A DNA stretch of 64,000 nt, from the NCBI RefSeq assembly GCF_019222765.1, contig NZ_CP078145.1:7378001-7442000 (forward strand), written 5' to 3'. The stretch comes from Nocardia iowensis (GTDB lineage Bacteria > Actinomycetota > Actinomycetes > Mycobacteriales > Mycobacteriaceae). Of this stretch, positions 19,957-28,805 are shown one piece after another. The notes beneath the pieces were generated by a model. That model did no database searches and was not told the origin of the DNA. It was given only the letters and a program-made list of their open reading frames with translations. A program made the position numbers and the translations under genes. Position 1 is the first letter of the stretch; each line of letters opens with the position of its first letter.

Positions 19957-19976
19957 AACTTACTCCATAGTAAGTT
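19957..19976. promoter_or_regulatory. perfect palindromic operator upstream of the thiolase
   Basis: AACTTACT-CCAT-AGTAAGTT is a perfect 8+4+8 inverted repeat, 33 bases before the thiolase start. This form is typical of TetR-family operators on fatty-acid genes. The regulator is not identifiable from this window. Confidence 0.75.
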
Positions 19977-20201
19977 CACCGTCGACCCCCTTCGCCGACG
20001 GTGATGCCGTGCGCAGCGGCGATCCCCTCCACCGCCGCTGAATCCGGTCTGCCACGCGCCGTTGCGTAACAGACCGGAGGCGCCCGTCCCGACGAACGCC
20101 CCTGCTCGTCTCGGAACGTTCCGCAAGGCCGATGTCGTCCGACTCGGCGCCTCAGAACAGTAACAATATTTCCACTGATTTTTCAAACATTTTCTATCGA
20201 T

Positions 20202-20230
20202 TTGCCTTTCATCCTGCTCGCGCCTACCCT
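20202..20230 (+). promoter_or_regulatory. sigma-A type promoter of the Xre regulator gene
   Basis: TTGCCT (-35) and TACCCT (-10) are separated by exactly 17 bases. The -10 hexamer ends ten bases before the ATG, so the leader would be very short. Confidence 0.5.
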
Positions 20231-20240
20231 GAGGTCCACT

Positions 20241-20948
20241 ATGCATAGCCCTTCGGAGCTGTCGCGGCGCCAGAAGAGATTCGGGCGAATCATCAAGGAA
20301 CGCCGGGACGAGCTCGGACTCACGCAGTTACAGATCGGCGAGCTCGGGGGACCATCGGCACCGACGATTCGCAAGATCGAGGACGGCGACGCGGCGATCA
20401 GCACGCACACGCTGAACAAACTCGACGCGCCGTTGCGCTGGCTGCCGGGCAGTGCCGCGCGAACCTACGCGGGCGGCACCCCGGCCGCCGACGAGCCCGT
20501 GCAGGTCGCCCGCCACCCTGGCGAGTCCGTGGTGGCCGGACCCGACTCGATCCGGTTCGAAATCGCCGATCTCACCGGCCTGCTCGCGGTCACCGGCCGG
20601 TTCAACGACGCGGTCGAGCAGGGCCGGGCAAACGATCCCCAACTGGTCGCCGCGATCGACGAACTCAACCGCGTGGTCGCCAAACTGTCGGTCCGCTACG
20701 CCACCACGATGCTGGAACGCAATGGCGGACCGGGTCGGTCACTACACCCACTCGTCGAAATGGCGTTCGCGCACCTGCTCGAGGTGCCCGCCGAAGCCAG
20801 CGACGCGGACGAACTGCAGGAACGGCGATACCGGCGCTGGTTGGCCGGACGATCGGAGGACGTGGATGCTGCGACAGAGGCCCAATTCCGCGCCCGGTGG
20901 CTGGCTGCCAACATGGCCACGACCGCGAGCCGAAACGGCGGGCATTGA
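20241..20948 (+). CDS. Xre-family transcriptional regulator
   Basis: A 235-residue protein with an N-terminal helix-turn-helix: RFGRIIKERRDELGLTQLQI, then GELGGPSAPTIRKIEDGD (recognition helix region), residues about 10-65. The remainder (residues 100-235) is a helical domain I do not recognise. ATG at 20241 follows a GAGG. The stop is ten bases before the start of the EspR-like gene, so the two are probably co-transcribed. With the following metalloprotease gene it forms a regulator-protease module. The A/T-rich promoter differs in composition from its surroundings, a possible sign of acquisition. Confidence 0.82.
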   Translation: MHSPSELSRRQKRFGRIIKERRDELGLTQLQIGELGGPSAPTIRKIEDGDAAISTHTLNKLDAPLRWLPGSAARTYAGGTPAADEPVQVARHPGESVVAGPDSIRFEIADLTGLLAVTGRFNDAVEQGRANDPQLVAAIDELNRVVAKLSVRYATTMLERNGGPGRSLHPLVEMAFAHLLEVPAEASDADELQERRYRRWLAGRSEDVDAATEAQFRARWLAANMATTASRNGGH

Positions 20949-20958
20949 GGTGACGGAG

Positions 20959-21396
20959 ATGACAAACGAAGCGCCGACCGGCGCGACGCTCACGCTGAGT
21001 CACAAAATCAATCGACTCTTCGCGGTCGTGCATCCCCGCTCCGCCCCCGAACGCAGCAATGCGACGGTGGCCGAGCAGGCCGGGGATTTCCTGGGCCGGT
21101 CCATCCCGGTGAGCCACCTCGAGCGACTACGCCGCGGCGAGTTCGACGGCGAAACCGCCTCCAGCACAGTCGAACCGGATGTCCTTGCAGCGATAGCCCA
21201 GAGCTTCGGTGTCGCCGCGGACTACCTCACCACGACCGGTCCGGCGGCCGCGGCGATCGATCGGGAGCTGGAGTTGCTCGCGACCATGCGGGACGCCAAC
21301 GTCTCCAGCATCGCGCTGCGCGGTTCCAATGTCGATCAGTCGATTCTCGCCAGAATCATCGAGAGCACGGATCGACCCGCACCACCGAGTCGGTAA
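20959..21396 (+). CDS. EspR-like helix-turn-helix protein
   Basis: A 145-residue DNA-binding protein that resembles the nucleoid-type regulator EspR (Rv3849) in layout: LSHKINRLFAVVHPRSAPER, an atypical HTH (VSHLERLRRGEFDG, with a longer first part than classic Xre proteins), then FGVAADYLTTTG and the dimerisation helix pattern ELELLATMRDANVSSIALRG. EspR controls ESX-1 genes in M. tuberculosis; no ESX gene is in this window. Many actinobacterial genomes pair such EspR-like proteins with an ImmA-type protease and a membrane protein. ATG at 20959 is preceded by GAGG; GTG at 20950 is an alternative. Confidence 0.8.
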   Translation: MTNEAPTGATLTLSHKINRLFAVVHPRSAPERSNATVAEQAGDFLGRSIPVSHLERLRRGEFDGETASSTVEPDVLAAIAQSFGVAADYLTTTGPAAAAIDRELELLATMRDANVSSIALRGSNVDQSILARIIESTDRPAPPSR

Positions 21397-21445
21397 CATC
21401 TCCGCCTACATGGGGGCACTGAGCTTGCTGTAGGAGATCGATCGA

Positions 21446-21970
21446 ATGGCCATGCAGGCGCGCTTCCGGCACCTGACACGGGACGTACCGATACCGCACC
21501 CGTGGGATCTGTCGAGCTACCTCGACGACGTCGCGGCGTATCGAGGCCGCAGCATCAGCCTGTTGCCGATCGACACCGCGCTGCTCGCCGGGACCGGCTG
21601 CGGCACGGGCAGCGGTTTGTGGATCGCCAAGCAGGACAGCGATGTCATCGTCTACGGCGCGGACACCACCGAGTGGCATGCCGAGCACATCATCGTGCAC
21701 GAGCTGGGCCACATGCTGCTCGGTCACGGCCCGGAGCAGCCGACCGACGACCAGTCCGCGCCGACCACGCCCACCGTGGCGGCGGTCGCCGAGCTGCTGC
21801 CGTCGATTTCGCCGGAATCCATCGCCCATGTCCTCGGCCGCACCGACTACGGCACCACCCGCGAACGCGACGCCGAGACCTTCGCCGACATGGTCATGCT
21901 GCACGCCATGCGCCCGCCCCGCCGCGACTCGCTACTGCACCGGACGTTCTTCCGCGACCGTCGTCGGTGA
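21446..21970 (+). CDS. ImmA/IrrE-type metalloprotease
   Basis: A 174-residue zinc protease with the gluzincin signature HIIVHELGHMLLGH near residue 90 and an ERDAETFADMVML segment near residue 140 that supplies the third metal ligand. Related proteins cleave or inactivate partner Xre repressors, so the two regulators just upstream are the obvious candidates for control. AGGAG lies nine bases before the ATG. The last bases overlap the start of the following short reading frame (GTGA). Whether it acts on the EspR-like protein is inference from context. Confidence 0.82.
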   Translation: MAMQARFRHLTRDVPIPHPWDLSSYLDDVAAYRGRSISLLPIDTALLAGTGCGTGSGLWIAKQDSDVIVYGADTTEWHAEHIIVHELGHMLLGHGPEQPTDDQSAPTTPTVAAVAELLPSISPESIAHVLGRTDYGTTRERDAETFADMVMLHAMRPPRRDSLLHRTFFRDRRR

Positions 21971-22110
21971 CCTCGCCGATCCCGCCGCTGATCGCGGGCC
22001 CGGTGATCGCGTTCATCGCGCTGGTGCGCCGGATAGCGCTGCACCGCAACACCATCGATCGACTGCTCAACCGGGAAATGGCTGCACGGAACGGATTGTC
22101 CGACAATTGA
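21967..22110 (+). pseudogene. 47-codon remnant of a membrane protein (MAB_1171c-like) coupled to the protease gene
   Basis: A GTG overlaps the protease stop (GTGA) and opens a frame of 47 residues: TSPIPPLIAGPVIAFIALV (one membrane helix) followed by basic residues and TIDRLLNREMA, then a stop. This looks like the N-terminus of the multi-pass MAB_1171c-type putative transporters that normally follow an ImmA-type protease in this module. The remaining helices are absent, so I read it as a truncated gene. The alternative is a genuine single-pass peptide. Resemblance is from memory of the family. Confidence 0.5.
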
Positions 22111-22184
22111 TTTCCGCCACGGACCGGCCTCCGGGCATTCAACTGGTGCGCTGAACACCCGGAGCGGCGGGCGAACGGCACCTG

Positions 22185-22940
22185 CTATGCGAGCCGGATG
22201 AGGCCGTAGTCGAAGGCGTGCCGACGGTAGACGACCGACGGTCGGTCGGTCTCTCGGTCTTGGAAGAGGAAGAAGTCGTGGCCGACGAGTTCCATCTGAT
22301 AGAGGGCGTCGTCGACGGACATCGGGGTGGCGGTGTGCACCTTGGTGCGGACGATATGACCGGGTCCCGCGTATTCCGCGTCCTCCGCCATCTCGTCGGG
22401 GCGGCGGCGACTGTCACCGTCGGGGTGGTCGTGCGCGGTACCGGATCCGTTCGGCTGCGCGAACAGCGAGTCGTCCACCAGATCGGCGGTCGCCTGGGCG
22501 ACCGACAGCGGGGTCTTGTCCCCGTAGTGCACCTTGCGGCGATCCTTGGTCCGGCGCAGGCGGCTTTCCAGCTTCGCCGTCACCGACTCGAACGCGGCGT
22601 AGAAACTGTCGGCGCATGCCTCGGCCCGGACGATCGGGCCCTTGCCGCGCGCGGTGATCTCGACGCGCTGACAGCTCTTGCGCTGCCGACGATTTCGCTC
22701 GTGGAACAACTCGACATCGAAGATGAAGATCGACGGGTCGAAGCGTTCGAGCCGGGAGAGTTTCTCCGCGACATAAATCCGAAAGTGATCCGGAACTTCG
22801 ACATTGCGACCTTTCACCACGACGTCCGCACGGGGCGTCCTGGTTCGGTCCGCAGTGGATTGTTCGGTCACGTCCATGGTGCGGTCATCCAGCACCGAAG
22901 GATCAGCGTCTTGCACTGAAGGTCGTGAAGAAGTCGTCAC
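22185..22940 (-). CDS. hpf: ribosome hibernation promoting factor, long form
   Basis: A 251-residue long-form HPF (RafH/Rv3241c-like) that docks on the 30S subunit and drives ribosome dimerisation or storage under stress. The N-terminal S30AE domain runs from ADVVVKGRNVEVPDHFR to about residue 130, and the C-terminal dimerisation domain from IVRTKVHTATPMSVDDAL to the end (FFLFQDRETDRPSVVYRR). A linker with a charged DGDSRRRPDE stretch joins them. GTG at 22940 is chosen because GGAGG lies six bases upstream; the frame is open further back. Confidence 0.94.
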   Translation of the reverse strand: MTTSSRPSVQDADPSVLDDRTMDVTEQSTADRTRTPRADVVVKGRNVEVPDHFRIYVAEKLSRLERFDPSIFIFDVELFHERNRRQRKSCQRVEITARGKGPIVRAEACADSFYAAFESVTAKLESRLRRTKDRRKVHYGDKTPLSVAQATADLVDDSLFAQPNGSGTAHDHPDGDSRRRPDEMAEDAEYAGPGHIVRTKVHTATPMSVDDALYQMELVGHDFFLFQDRETDRPSVVYRRHAFDYGLIRLA

Positions 22941-23122
22941 GCGTACCTCCCGAATATGGCCGCACAGACGATGTGCGTGCGGCGGGATTGAGCCGTGCCG
23001 ATCGACGATCTCTCGGCACATGATGTCCGAGGCGCCACCTCCAAACTCCCGGTTCGGGTGTGTGATCGCGACGGTAGTACGACATCAGGGAGTACGCCAG
23101 TGTTCACGCAAATTTCCCGGAG

Positions 23123-23767
23123 TCAAGCAGCACAGGTAACCAATACGGCGCGTGTCCGTACTCCGATCCGCGCCAGCGCGCGCACCGACTCGCGGGCCGT
23201 CGCACCGGTTGTCAGCACGTCGTCGACCAGCACTACCTCGGCGTTTTCCGCGATCTCCCACAACGCCGCCGAACCGGGTATCGTCGTGATCCGACCAGCC
23301 AAATTGTCCGCCCGCTCCCGGGGTGTCAAGCCCACCGAATCACGCGCACCCCACCACACCCGCAGCATGGATATCATTTGGCTATCGGGCAGCCAACTCG
23401 CGGCTACCCGCGCCGCGCGCAGCACCGGATCACCGCCGCGTCGCCGGGCAGCCACCGTCCGGCTCGGCGCGGGCACGAGCACCAACGGCAGATCCCCCGC
23501 CCGCAGTCGCGCGAGTCCGCCCGCCAACGCCGCACCGAGCGGCTCCGCCACATCCCGGCGGCCAGTCTCCTTGGCCGCCAACACCGCCCGCCGTCCCGGC
23601 CCCGCGTAAGGCCCGAGCGCCCAGCACGGCACCCCGGGATCCGTCCGCGGCCATACCCGCACTGGCGGACCCGCGAGTGCCGCCGCACAGTCGGCGCACC
23701 AGCCGACACCCGGCGCCCGGCACCCCGCGCACGAGGCGGGCAGGATCAGATCCAGCAAGGTCCGCAT
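23123..23767 (-). CDS. ComF family phosphoribosyltransferase-like protein
   Basis: A 214-residue protein with the ComF layout: an N-terminal zinc knuckle (PASCAGC and WCADC) and a type I phosphoribosyltransferase fold with the PRPP loop VVLVDDVLTTGAT near residue 185. ComF proteins aid DNA uptake in some bacteria, but in actinobacteria the role is unknown. It is the Rv3242c equivalent and sits in the same order between hpf and lpqB. The start MRTLLDLILP is supported by the domain beginning at once; the longer frame upstream is unlikely. Confidence 0.88.
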   Translation of the reverse strand: MRTLLDLILPASCAGCRAPGVGWCADCAAALAGPPVRVWPRTDPGVPCWALGPYAGPGRRAVLAAKETGRRDVAEPLGAALAGGLARLRAGDLPLVLVPAPSRTVAARRRGGDPVLRAARVAASWLPDSQMISMLRVWWGARDSVGLTPRERADNLAGRITTIPGSAALWEIAENAEVVLVDDVLTTGATARESVRALARIGVRTRAVLVTCAA

Positions 23768-23982
23768 CGCCCGAGTGTGCGCCGACCCACCGACAGGAGC
23801 GGGCCTGCCTTCGAACGCCACCGTACCCCCGCTGGGCCGTCCCGGCACGGCCGTGTGCGACCCGGCGCGACTGATTCTTCTTGCGAGAGAACCATTTACG
23901 CGGCTGCGGTACGGAGGTACGCTGCGGATGGCTCCGGCGCAAACCGAGCCGGGGGGAATTTGATAAATGGGGAGGGACCCAC

Positions 23983-24201
23983 ATGTTTCGAACACTGCTG
24001 TTGATCGCCGCGACCATCGCGACCACCGGAATCGCCGCCACGGGAGTTGTCGGCACGCCGACCGCGAACGCCGAGATTGTCACGTACCTGACCGAGTACG
24101 CCTGCGAGAATTCGATGGCCCATGAGGGCTACAAGGTGGAATGCGAGTACATCAAGAACCTCGAGCACCTGCCGTGGTTCGGCGGCTGGGTGCGCAAGTA
24201 G
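23983..24201 (+). CDS. small secreted protein with two cysteines
   Basis: A 72-residue precursor. The first 30 residues are a classic signal peptide: FRTLLLIAATIATTGIAATG, with a predicted cut after A-N-A. The mature peptide is about 40 residues, with Cys in YACENSM and VECEYI that could form one disulfide, and a terminal PWFGGWVRK. GGAGGG lies seven bases before the ATG. The family is not recognised. It is on the strand opposite to lpqB, converges on it with an 11-base gap, and occupies the place held by Rv3243c in M. tuberculosis. Confidence 0.75.
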   Translation: MFRTLLLIAATIATTGIAATGVVGTPTANAEIVTYLTEYACENSMAHEGYKVECEYIKNLEHLPWFGGWVRK

Positions 24202-24212
24202 TAGACGAGGCC

Positions 24213-26033
24213 TCAGCCAGGTAGCACCGGTACGGCGTTCGCGCCAAGCCCCGGCACCTCACGCCAGTACGGTTCGCCGCCGTCCGGATTGCTGGTCAAC
24301 TCCAGCACCGCACGGGAATCGGCGGCGTACTGGTGTTCCGGGGAAGCGCTGACCTGCCGCACCGGTGCTGTCAGGTTCCGGCTGGTCCGCGTGATGCCGC
24401 CGGAACCGTCCAACGACACGGTGCTGACCGGGTCGACATTGCCTTCGCGGGCGATGAGCAGCATGTCGCTGCCGAACCAGGACACCGAAACGGCGGCCGT
24501 ACTCGAGTCGACCCCGACCGGCAGCGGCGAAGTCAGCGCGTACCCGCCGCCCGGCTTCGAAACGACAACCGCCACATAGACTTTGCCGTCGGCGATCAGT
24601 GCGGCCCGCACCCCGGTGCGAGAGATCCGCAGCTCGGTGATCGGCGGCCGGAACGCCGAACCGGAGGCGGCGCTGGTGAGCTCCGACGTATCGACGTCCT
24701 GCTGCGAAACGGTGCCGGTGGTCCGGTCGTTGACGACCCGGATCACCCGCTCGCCATCGATGACAGCCCACGCCGCGGTGCCGTCGACGTTCCAGGACGG
24801 CCGGGTGATGGTGCCACCTTCGGCGACCGGAATAGCGTTGCCGCCGTAGGTGCCGACCATCAGGGTGCGCGGCTGTTCGGGCGCGGGCCGTCCCGCGTCC
24901 GCCACCGCGGCGACGAACTGACCGTCCGGCGACATGGCGGCCGAGAGCAGATTGTTCACGGCGCCGAAGTAACCCGGGGTCGGCGTGATGACACCGTTGT
25001 TCTCCTCCACCCGCACCAGCGCACCGCCGCGCAACGCGTGCAGGCCGACCTGATTGCGCCCGATGGTCGCCGGGCTGAACTGCTGCACGTCGGCGACGGA
25101 CCAGCCGCTGCTGGCGAATCGCTCGTCGAGCGGCTTGCCGTCGGCGAGCAGCATGTACGGCCCGAGGATGTCGGCGCCCGCGAGGGTGAGCACGACCTGT
25201 GCGGCGAGTAGCTCGCGGTCGTGCGGACTCAAGTTCGACGCACCGGCGAAATCGATCTTCACACCACCGAGCCCGACACCGACTTCGTCCGGGTCGCCGT
25301 TGGCCTTGGTGATCGGGCCGCGCAACGCGACCGGCGCCGCCAGCTCATTGCGCAGCACCGGGGCCAGCGCGGGCTGCGTGCCCTCGCCGAGCATGGCGAG
25401 CAGCCGCTGGGTCAGCTGCACCTTGGGCACGGAGATCCAGCGCAGGTCCGGCACGACGGAGCCGCCGGTCGGATCGACGAAGTAGAGCACATAGCGCCGA
25501 TACATCTTGCCGAAGGCGATGGAGTCCATCACCACGCCGTCGGGCAGCTCATCGATGCGCCACTCGCCGTTGACCTTGGTCATCTCGATCTTGTTCTCGA
25601 GCGGATCTGCGGTGGCGCGGTAGGCGCCGTCGGCCGACAATTCGCCGACCTTGCGCGCCCGGACCCGGTAGGTCGCCTTGTCACCGGATCGCGACTCGCG
25701 CAACGTGTCCGGCTTCTCCACGATCGTGATGCCCGCGGCATCGTTCCAGTGCGCCGCGGCCGACGGGGTCATGTACTGACGCGCCGCCAGGTGCCGGTTG
25801 GTCGGGTCGGCGGTGGCCAGCATGAAGTCGCGCAGCAGCAGGTCGGGGTCGCGCCCGGCGATCGGCGGCGGTGGCCCCTCGGAGGTCGGCTCCCGGTTGA
25901 TGGTGCCGAGCGCCTGCGGCGCCGAGGATTCCGGCAGGCTCGCACAGCCGGAGAGCACGACGAGCACCGCAACGGCCGCCGCGCCGAACGCGAACAGCCG
26001 CCGCATCTTCGCAGAACCGGTACGCATTGCCAT
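24213..26033 (-). CDS. lpqB: lipoprotein LpqB, MtrAB accessory factor
   Basis: A 606-residue lipoprotein that works with the MtrAB two-component system at the outer face of the membrane. The signal peptide ends in a lipobox (VLSGC). Recognisable parts are the N-terminal GerMN-like region (about residues 60-300, including YVLYFVDPTGG) and a C-terminal beta-propeller-like part. The start at 26033 (MAMRTGSAKMRR) puts GAGGTGGAG in front; the frame upstream is open but unlikely to be used. The order lpqB-mtrB-mtrA-tmk-sahH is the same as in M. tuberculosis. Confidence 0.94.
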   Translation of the reverse strand: MAMRTGSAKMRRLFAFGAAAVAVLVVLSGCASLPESSAPQALGTINREPTSEGPPPPIAGRDPDLLLRDFMLATADPTNRHLAARQYMTPSAAAHWNDAAGITIVEKPDTLRESRSGDKATYRVRARKVGELSADGAYRATADPLENKIEMTKVNGEWRIDELPDGVVMDSIAFGKMYRRYVLYFVDPTGGSVVPDLRWISVPKVQLTQRLLAMLGEGTQPALAPVLRNELAAPVALRGPITKANGDPDEVGVGLGGVKIDFAGASNLSPHDRELLAAQVVLTLAGADILGPYMLLADGKPLDERFASSGWSVADVQQFSPATIGRNQVGLHALRGGALVRVEENNGVITPTPGYFGAVNNLLSAAMSPDGQFVAAVADAGRPAPEQPRTLMVGTYGGNAIPVAEGGTITRPSWNVDGTAAWAVIDGERVIRVVNDRTTGTVSQQDVDTSELTSAASGSAFRPPITELRISRTGVRAALIADGKVYVAVVVSKPGGGYALTSPLPVGVDSSTAAVSVSWFGSDMLLIAREGNVDPVSTVSLDGSGGITRTSRNLTAPVRQVSASPEHQYAADSRAVLELTSNPDGGEPYWREVPGLGANAVPVLPG

Positions 26034-26125
26034 GACTCCACCTCGCCCGGAAGCCGGCGCCACCGTCGTCGGTGCCGCGCTACGGATGGCTCGAGCCGGG
26101 CGCGCACCGAGCGGACGATTCCCCC

Positions 26126-27985
26126 TCATGAGGGCACGTCCCCGGGTTCGTTCGACGCGTCCGCGCCTGCCTTGCTCGAGTCGGACTTCTTCGAGTCGGC
26201 CGTGCCCGCGTCGGCCTTGCTCGCGTCGGTGCCTACTTGCCTCGGGTCCGCGACAATCGGCGTCGACTCCGCCGCCACCGATCCATTGCCGGTGGGGGCC
26301 GCCGCCACACCGTCGCCGGATCCGGAACCCGCTTCCGGCTCAGTCACCTTCGGCACGACCTCGAGCTCGACCTGCCGTACCGCGGCCTGCCTGCGCACGG
26401 GTTCCAGCGGTAGCGGGCTCACGCCGAGCTTCTTGCCGCGCACCAGCGGCAGCGTCAATCGGAAGCTCGCGCCGACCCCGACCTCACCCCAGGCCTCCAG
26501 CCTGCCTTCGTGCAGATTCGCGTCCTCCACGCTGATCGACAGACCGAGACCGGTACCGCCCGAGCGGCGCATCCGGGACGGATCCGACCGCCAGAACCGG
26601 TTGAAGACCAGTTTCTCCTCGCCGGGCCGCAGACCGACACACTGGTCGCGCACGACCACCGAGACCGCGTTCGCGTCGACGTCGCCGCGCATCCTGATCA
26701 GCACCGGCTTGCCCTCGCTGTGATCGATGGCATTGGCAAGCAGATTGCGCAGCACGCGTTCCACCCGGCGCGGATCGACCTCGGCGACCAACGGCTCCTC
26801 GGGCAGATCGATGACGACCTCGACACCGGCGTCCTTGGCCAGGTGCCGCACCGTGGAGATCGCCGCCCGCGCGCACATCCGCACGTCCAGCGATTCGACC
26901 TGCAACTCGGCCACACCGGCGTCGTGGCGACTGATCTCGAGCAGGTCGTTGAGCAGTCCCTCGAAGCGGTCCAGTTCGTTGACCAACAGCTCCGCACTGC
27001 GGGCCAGCGCCGGATCGAGATCGTCGCTGCTGCCGTGGATCAGGTCCGCCGCCATCCGCACGGTGGTCAGCGGGGTGCGCAGCTCGTGACTGACATCGGA
27101 AGTGAACCGGCGCTGCAGGTTTCCGAATTCCTCCAGCTGGGTGATCTGGTTGGACAAGCTCTCGGCCATCTCGTTGAACGCCTGCGCCAGCCGCGCCATA
27201 TCGTCCTCACCGCGCACCAGCATGCGTTCCTTGAGCCTGCCGTCGGCGAAGCGACCGGCGATCCGCGCGGCCGACCGGATCGGCAACACCACCTGCCTGG
27301 TCACCAGCGCGGTGATCGCGGCGAGCAGGACCAGCAGCACGATGCCGCCGATCAGCATGGTGCCGCGCATCAGGTCCAGGCTGCGCTGCTCGCTGGCCAG
27401 CGGGAAGATGAGATAGGTCTCCAGCGTGGGTATTTCGATGCTCGGGCTGCCGATGACCAATGCCGGGCCGTGATACCCGCTCGAGTCCGAGACCGTGGTG
27501 AACTGGCGGCTGACCTGTCCGCGCCGCACGAAGTTGCGCAGCTCGGCGGGCACATCCTGAATCGGTCCGGCGGCGACCTCTTGCTGGCCGCTGTCCACCA
27601 TTACCAGCGCCACGTCGTAACTGCCCGCGACACCGGTCTGCGGGCTGCCATCGCTGGACAGCGCGTTGCGCGCCTCGACCAAGCGGTTCAGCTGGGTACC
27701 GGCGTCGGGGGTGCCGACCAACTGGCTGTGCACCGCATTGCGGGCGCGGGCCATCTCCTCGACGGCCGCGTTGATCTTGGTGTCCAGCATTCGGTTGGTG
27801 ATCTGATCGGTCAGTACCAGACCGAGAATCGTGATCACGATCAGCGACAGGGTGATCGTCGAGACGGCGACCCGCAGTTGCAACGACCGCTGCCAGAGAT
27901 GGCCCAGCACTACACCGAGTTCGGTGAACCGTGCCCCCACCGCTGCCAGCCGCCGCTCCAGGTGGCTTCTGGAGCCATCGTTCAC
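26126..27985 (-). CDS. mtrB: sensor histidine kinase MtrB
   Basis: A 619-residue membrane kinase of the essential MtrAB system, which couples cell-wall synthesis and division to gene expression. There are two membrane helices: [20 protein letters not shown] (about residues 37-60) and [18 protein letters not shown], with an extracellular domain between. A HAMP domain follows, then the dimerisation box [11 protein letters not shown] with the phosphorylated His near residue 300, and the ATPase boxes [10 protein letters not shown] and GGTGLGLSI. The tail after about residue 530 is Ala/Asp/Lys-rich and disordered. The GTG start is behind GAGG; mtrA ends 64 bases upstream on the same strand. Confidence 0.97.
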   Translation of the reverse strand: MNDGSRSHLERRLAAVGARFTELGVVLGHLWQRSLQLRVAVSTITLSLIVITILGLVLTDQITNRMLDTKINAAVEEMARARNAVHSQLVGTPDAGTQLNRLVEARNALSSDGSPQTGVAGSYDVALVMVDSGQQEVAAGPIQDVPAELRNFVRRGQVSRQFTTVSDSSGYHGPALVIGSPSIEIPTLETYLIFPLASEQRSLDLMRGTMLIGGIVLLVLLAAITALVTRQVVLPIRSAARIAGRFADGRLKERMLVRGEDDMARLAQAFNEMAESLSNQITQLEEFGNLQRRFTSDVSHELRTPLTTVRMAADLIHGSSDDLDPALARSAELLVNELDRFEGLLNDLLEISRHDAGVAELQVESLDVRMCARAAISTVRHLAKDAGVEVVIDLPEEPLVAEVDPRRVERVLRNLLANAIDHSEGKPVLIRMRGDVDANAVSVVVRDQCVGLRPGEEKLVFNRFWRSDPSRMRRSGGTGLGLSISVEDANLHEGRLEAWGEVGVGASFRLTLPLVRGKKLGVSPLPLEPVRRQAAVRQVELEVVPKVTEPEAGSGSGDGVAAAPTGNGSVAAESTPIVADPRQVGTDASKADAGTADSKKSDSSKAGADASNEPGDVPS

Positions 27986-28049
27986 GACTGCGCCTCGCGG
28001 GCGGTCGATGCCCCCGTTCGCCCGAAGGCTGTAGCTGGGCCGCGCTGGA

Positions 28050-28727
28050 TCACGGTGGGCCGGCCTTGTAGCCGACGCCGCGGACGGTCAATACGATCTC
28101 CGGATTTTCCGGATCCTTCTCGACTTTCGCGCGCAGCCGCTGCACGTGCACGTTCACCAGCCGGGTATCGGCGGCATGCCGGTAGCCCCAGACCTGTTCG
28201 AGCAGGACCTCGCGGGTGAACACCTGGCGCGGCTTGCGGGCCAGTGCGACAAGCAGATCGAACTCGAGCGGCGTCAGCGAGATCTGCGTGCCACCACGAG
28301 TCACCTTGTGCGCGGGCACGTCGATCACGATGTCGGCGATGGACAACAGCTCGGCGGGCTCGTCCTCGGTGCGGCGCAGGCGAGCCCGCACTCTGGCCAC
28401 GAGTTCCTTCGGCTTGAACGGCTTGACGATGTAATCGTCGGCACCGGACTCCAGACCGAGCACGACGTCGACCGTGTCGGTCTTCGCCGTGAGCATCACG
28501 ATCGGTACTCCGGAATCGGCCCGCAACACACGGCATACATCGATGCCGTTCATGCCGGGCAGCATCAGGTCCAACAACACCAGATCGGGGCGGATCTCCC
28601 GAACCGCCGCCAGGGCCTGTGTGCCGTCGCCGACCACATGCGGGTCGAACCCTTCCCCGCGCAAGACGATCGTGAGCATCTCAGCGAGCGCCATATCGTC
28701 GTCGACGACCAGAATCTTCGGCTTCAT
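28050..28727 (-). CDS. mtrA: response regulator MtrA
   Basis: A 225-residue OmpR-type regulator. The receiver domain has the acidic pocket at D9-D11, the phosphorylated D53 in [10 protein letters not shown] and K102 in DYIVKPFKP. The winged-helix DNA-binding domain follows, with [20 protein letters not shown] and the recognition helix [22 protein letters not shown] at 28727 gives the conserved start [11 protein letters not shown]. It is upstream of mtrB and downstream of tmk, as in mycobacteria. Confidence 0.97.
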   Translation of the reverse strand: MKPKILVVDDDMALAEMLTIVLRGEGFDPHVVGDGTQALAAVREIRPDLVLLDLMLPGMNGIDVCRVLRADSGVPIVMLTAKTDTVDVVLGLESGADDYIVKPFKPKELVARVRARLRRTEDEPAELLSIADIVIDVPAHKVTRGGTQISLTPLEFDLLVALARKPRQVFTREVLLEQVWGYRHAADTRLVNVHVQRLRAKVEKDPENPEIVLTVRGVGYKAGPP

Positions 28728-28805
28728 AACTACTATGTTGTCATCTCCCAAGCCAGGATCGGGCCGCCACGCCAACACTGGTGCGAACCTGCGGCACATC
28801 CAACC

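Larger units (their letters stand above)
19925..20240. other. divergent intergenic region (316 bases) between the thiolase and an Xre regulator
   Basis: It contains the thiolase operator near its left end and, on the right, a notably A/T-rich stretch (20161-20205) followed by a promoter for the regulator. There is no gene. Confidence 0.6.

Noticed and set aside
26510..28219. A 569-codon plus-strand open frame opposite mtrB and mtrA
   Set aside because: Shadow of two well-supported genes, with no family features.
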